Shown in pieces: positions 61,401-64,000 of a DNA stretch of 64,000 nucleotides. The notes beneath the pieces are model-generated. The model ran no database searches and was not told the origin of the DNA. It saw only the letters and a program-made list of their open reading frames with translations. Both the position numbers and the translations under genes were made by a program. The first letter of the stretch is position 1, and each line of letters begins with the position of its first letter. Origin of the DNA: CBDDLD01 sp965230605 (lineage in GTDB: Bacteria; Bacteroidota; Bacteroidia; Flavobacteriales; Flavobacteriaceae); NCBI GenBank assembly GCA_965230605.1, contig CBDDLD010000004.1, positions 1,178,001-1,242,000 on the forward strand, read 5' to 3'.

Positions 61401-62384
61401 TTACATGTCTAATAAATAAGCAAAGATTAAAGGCGCTACTATAGTAGCATCACTTTCTATGATGAATTTAGGGGTATGTATATCAAGTTTACCCCAAGTG
61501 ATTTTTTCGTTAGGCACAGCACCTGAATAAGAACCATAACTAGTTGTAGAATCACTTATTTGGCAGAAATAGCTCCAAAAAGGAGTGTCTGTTCGCTCCA
61601 TGTCTTGATACAGCATAGGTACCACGCAAATCGGGAAGTCTCCGGCGATACCTCCTCCGATTTGGAAAAAACCAATGCCTTTATCTGAGTTATCTGTATA
61701 CCAATCTGCTAAAAATGTCATGTATTCTATCCCGGATTTCACCGTACTTGCTTTTAGGTCACCTTTAAGTACATAACTTGCAAATATGTTACCCATGGTA
61801 CTATCCTCCCATCCCGGGCAAACAATAGGTAAATTCTTTTCAGCGGCAGCATACATCCATGAATCCTTTAAATCAATTTCATAGTATTCTTCAAGAACTC
61901 CGGATAGTAATAACTTATACATATACTCGTGTGGTAGATAGCGTTCTCCTTTATCATCAGCATCTTTCCAAATGGCATAGATGTGTTTTTGCAGTCTTCT
62001 AAAAGCTTCTTCTTCAGGAATACAGGTGTCTGTAACTCTATTTAAGCCTTGTTCTAATAAGCTCCATTCTTGTTGTGGTGTAAGGTCTCTGTAGTTAGGT
62101 ACACGCTTATAGTGAGAATGGGCTACTAGGTTCATAATGTCTTCTTCTAGATTAGCCCCAGTGCACGATATGATATGTACTTTGTCTTGGCGGATCATTT
62201 CGGCAAAAATCTTTCCTAATTCAGCTGTGCTCATGGCTCCTGCTAAAGAAACTAACATCTTTGCACCTTGGTCTAACTGCGCTTCATAAGCCATTGCAGC
62301 GTCAACTACAGTTGCTGCATTAAAATGTAAATAATACTCTTGTATAAAGTTGGATATGGCTCCTTTAGTAGTCGTCATCTTCAT
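61401..62384 (-). CDS. Deoxyhypusine synthase family protein
   Basis: The 327-aa protein matches the DHS family: NFIQEYYLHFNAATVVDAAMAYEAQLDQGAKMLVSLAGAMSTAELG, IISCTGANLEEDIMNLVAHSHYKRVPNY, and the C-terminal SGAVPNEKITWGKLD, whose Lys (K299) corresponds to the catalytic lysine (SWGK in human DHS). Bacteria lack eIF5A, so the bacterial enzyme probably makes a polyamine such as homospermidine instead. Its start overlaps the agmatinase stop by 20 bp. Confidence 0.92.
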   Translation of the reverse strand: MKMTTTKGAISNFIQEYYLHFNAATVVDAAMAYEAQLDQGAKMLVSLAGAMSTAELGKIFAEMIRQDKVHIISCTGANLEEDIMNLVAHSHYKRVPNYRDLTPQQEWSLLEQGLNRVTDTCIPEEEAFRRLQKHIYAIWKDADDKGERYLPHEYMYKLLLSGVLEEYYEIDLKDSWMYAAAEKNLPIVCPGWEDSTMGNIFASYVLKGDLKASTVKSGIEYMTFLADWYTDNSDKGIGFFQIGGGIAGDFPICVVPMLYQDMERTDTPFWSYFCQISDSTTSYGSYSGAVPNEKITWGKLDIHTPKFIIESDATIVAPLIFAYLLDM

Positions 62385-63303
62385 TGAATTTTATGTAATT
62401 ACTCAAGCGATTAGGTTCTTTGTAAGTGTCTTCATAAGTTTCCTCATTATTGGAGTCCTCAAACTTATAACTCAACATTTTATAATATAATTTGGCAGCA
62501 AGAAAGTCTGAAGATTTTTCATTATCATTAGGACATAGTTCTACGATATCAAATCCAACAACATTTTTCTCTTTGAATACCTGTCTTAGAAAATCAAGAG
62601 TCTCATACCAAAGTAAACCTCCTGGTTCTGGTGTGCCAGTACTTGGTAAAATGGAAGGGTCAAAGGCATCTAGATCAAAAGTTATAAACACATTTTCGGT
62701 CATTTGCTCTAAAGCTGAATCCATCCAAGAATCATCGATTACCATTTCATGAGCAAAATAGGTTTTGTCAAAGTCCATTACTGACTTTTCTTGAGTATCC
62801 ATAGAGCGAATACCTACTTGAATTAAGTTGGTCGTTTGACTAGCTTCATAAACTGCACAAGCATGATTACATGCACTTCCTTCATAGGATTTTCTTAAAT
62901 CAGCGTGAGCATCAATATGCAATACGGTTAGGTTTTCAAAAACTTCATTAAAAGCTTTTATAGTTCCAATAGAAACTGAATGTTCACCTCCAAAAACAGT
63001 AACAAACTTATTCCTCTTAATGTATCTTTTAGTCTCTTGATGTACAGCATCCACCAAGGCCTCTGGTGTTGCATTTATGGTTATAGGTTCGGTCAGATAT
63101 ATACCATTTTTATAGACTTCTGAATCTGTTTCTATATCGTACAATTCCATATTCTCTGAAGCTTCTAAAAAAGCTTCCGGACCTTTGTCGGCTCCTTTTT
63201 GCCATGTGCTTGTTCCATCATAAGGCACTGGAATTAAAACGATTTTTGCTCGTTCTAACTTTGCATATTCCTCTGGTATACCTGCATAAGTTTTAGTTCT
63301 CAT
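62365..63303 (-). CDS. speB: Agmatinase (ureohydrolase family)
   Basis: The 312-aa enzyme hydrolyses agmatine to putrescine and urea. Di-manganese ligands are visible: FGGEHSVSIG, LHIDAHADLRKSYEG, and FITFDLDAFDPSILPSTGTPEPGG. It directly follows the arginine decarboxylase and overlaps the DHS-like gene, giving arginine to agmatine to putrescine to a further polyamine in one cluster. Confidence 0.94.
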   Translation of the reverse strand: MRTKTYAGIPEEYAKLERAKIVLIPVPYDGTSTWQKGADKGPEAFLEASENMELYDIETDSEVYKNGIYLTEPITINATPEALVDAVHQETKRYIKRNKFVTVFGGEHSVSIGTIKAFNEVFENLTVLHIDAHADLRKSYEGSACNHACAVYEASQTTNLIQVGIRSMDTQEKSVMDFDKTYFAHEMVIDDSWMDSALEQMTENVFITFDLDAFDPSILPSTGTPEPGGLLWYETLDFLRQVFKEKNVVGFDIVELCPNDNEKSSDFLAAKLYYKMLSYKFEDSNNEETYEDTYKEPNRLSNYIKFNEDDDY

Positions 63304-63312
63304 TTTCTATAT

Positions 63313-64000
63313 TTATTTGCTGCTAATAGCATAATCATTTATTGTTAAATCTTGAATTTTATTATTAATTAAGTGGGCTTTTTGATAACCTAGAATTTCG
63401 AGTAAATCTTCACTTCTTTGTTGCTCTCTAAACATTTGAGTGATAATATCTCCATTAGCATCTTTATTTATTAAGATATGTTTGGGAGCAGGAATCAGAC
63501 AATGTTGCAACCCTCCGTATCCTCCAATGGTTTCCTGATAGGCTCCTGTATTAAAAAAGCTAACGAATAGCGGTTTGTTTTTATCATATTTCGGTAAATA
63601 AATGGCATTAATATGTTGTTCGCTATTATAGTAATCATCACTATCGCAAGTTAGGCCTCCTAGTAGTACACGTTCATAGGTGCTATTCCACCTATTTATA
63701 GGTAGCATTATAAACCGCTTATTTATAGCCCAAGTGTCAGGAAGTGTAGTAATAAATGAAGAGTTTATCATATTCCATTTCTCTCGATCATTTTGCTGTT
63801 TTTGATGTAATATCTCATAAATAGCTCCACTACTTTCTCCTACTGTAAAGCTTCCAAATTCAGTAAAAATATTAGGTACATCTACTCCTTCATCTTCACA
63901 AGCTAATTTGATTTGATTTACAATTTCATCCACTATATAATCATAATCAAAATCAAAGGCTAAAGAGTTTTTAATAGGGAAGCCTCCTCCAATATTTAAG
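63313..64000 (-). CDS. speA: Arginine decarboxylase, partial (N-terminus off the window)
   Basis: The minus-strand frame runs from the stop at 63313 to the right edge; the GTG at 63933 is internal. The visible C-terminal part begins LNIGGGFPIKNS, the phosphate-binding loop of fold-III PLP decarboxylases. LGGLTCDSDDYYNSEQ contains the catalytic CDSxD pair, and FFNTGAYQETIGGYGGLQHCLIPAPKHI closes the domain. The position next to agmatinase supports arginine as substrate rather than ornithine or lysine. Only about 229 residues are in the window. Confidence 0.88.
   Translation of the reverse strand, partial: LNIGGGFPIKNSLAFDFDYDYIVDEIVNQIKLACEDEGVDVPNIFTEFGSFTVGESSGAIYEILHQKQQNDREKWNMINSSFITTLPDTWAINKRFIMLPINRWNSTYERVLLGGLTCDSDDYYNSEQHINAIYLPKYDKNKPLFVSFFNTGAYQETIGGYGGLQHCLIPAPKHILINKDANGDIITQMFREQQRSEDLLEILGYQKAHLINNKIQDLTINDYAISSK

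Overview
The window comes from an AT-rich Bacteroidota genome, most likely a marine Flavobacteriaceae; I cannot name the genus. The evidence is four proteins with type IX secretion (T9SS) C-terminal sorting domains, TonB-dependent receptors with a FecI/FecR pair, Bacteroidota-type -7 elements (TAnnTTTG) in front of several genes, few Shine-Dalgarno sites, and flavobacterial versions of housekeeping genes.

Layout. 1-24 kb is mostly core genome, with tightly packed and often convergent genes: a sirtuin, TrmH, a DEAD-box helicase, RdgB, RlmH, NadC, PriA, an orphan LytTR response regulator, the rpsF-rpsR-rplI ribosomal operon, an Oar-like TonB receptor, a glycerophosphodiesterase lipoprotein, an ABC permease and HisS. 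24-44 kb holds three very large T9SS-exported proteins on the minus strand: two paralogues of 1483 and 1989 aa sharing their C-terminal ~500 residues, and a 2936-aa M14 metallocarboxypeptidase carrying 21 near-identical 76-residue HYR-like repeats. A 25/27-identical promoter-proximal element lies the same distance upstream of two of them.

44.3-51.4 kb is the most unusual region. Five same-strand genes encode a small four-helix membrane protein, a secreted protein with a beta-barrel-like C-terminus, a ~9-TM patatin-like hydrolase, a KAP-family P-loop NTPase with its own membrane insertion, and a small DUF2188 protein. I do not recognise this combination as a named system. It looks like an envelope-spanning NTPase plus lipase module and is my candidate for an undescribed system; a defence role is only a hypothesis.

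51.4-57.2 kb has a nitrilase-family hydrolase, an acidic lipoprotein with three internal repeats, and a FecI-FecR-FecA-type signalling and uptake unit. 57.2-60.3 kb is a mobile-DNA scar: a three-gene hydrolase/SRPBCC/AraC block bounded by attC-like ends (one complete imperfect hairpin, one half site), then a nonsense-interrupted and truncated tyrosine-integrase remnant beside a terminator and the 3' half of a tRNA-Met gene. 60.4-64 kb returns to chromosomal genes: a VOC protein, two small unknowns, and a polyamine cluster (arginine decarboxylase, agmatinase, deoxyhypusine-synthase-like enzyme), the first of which runs off the right edge.

No rRNA, intact tRNA, CRISPR array, IS element or replication origin was seen.
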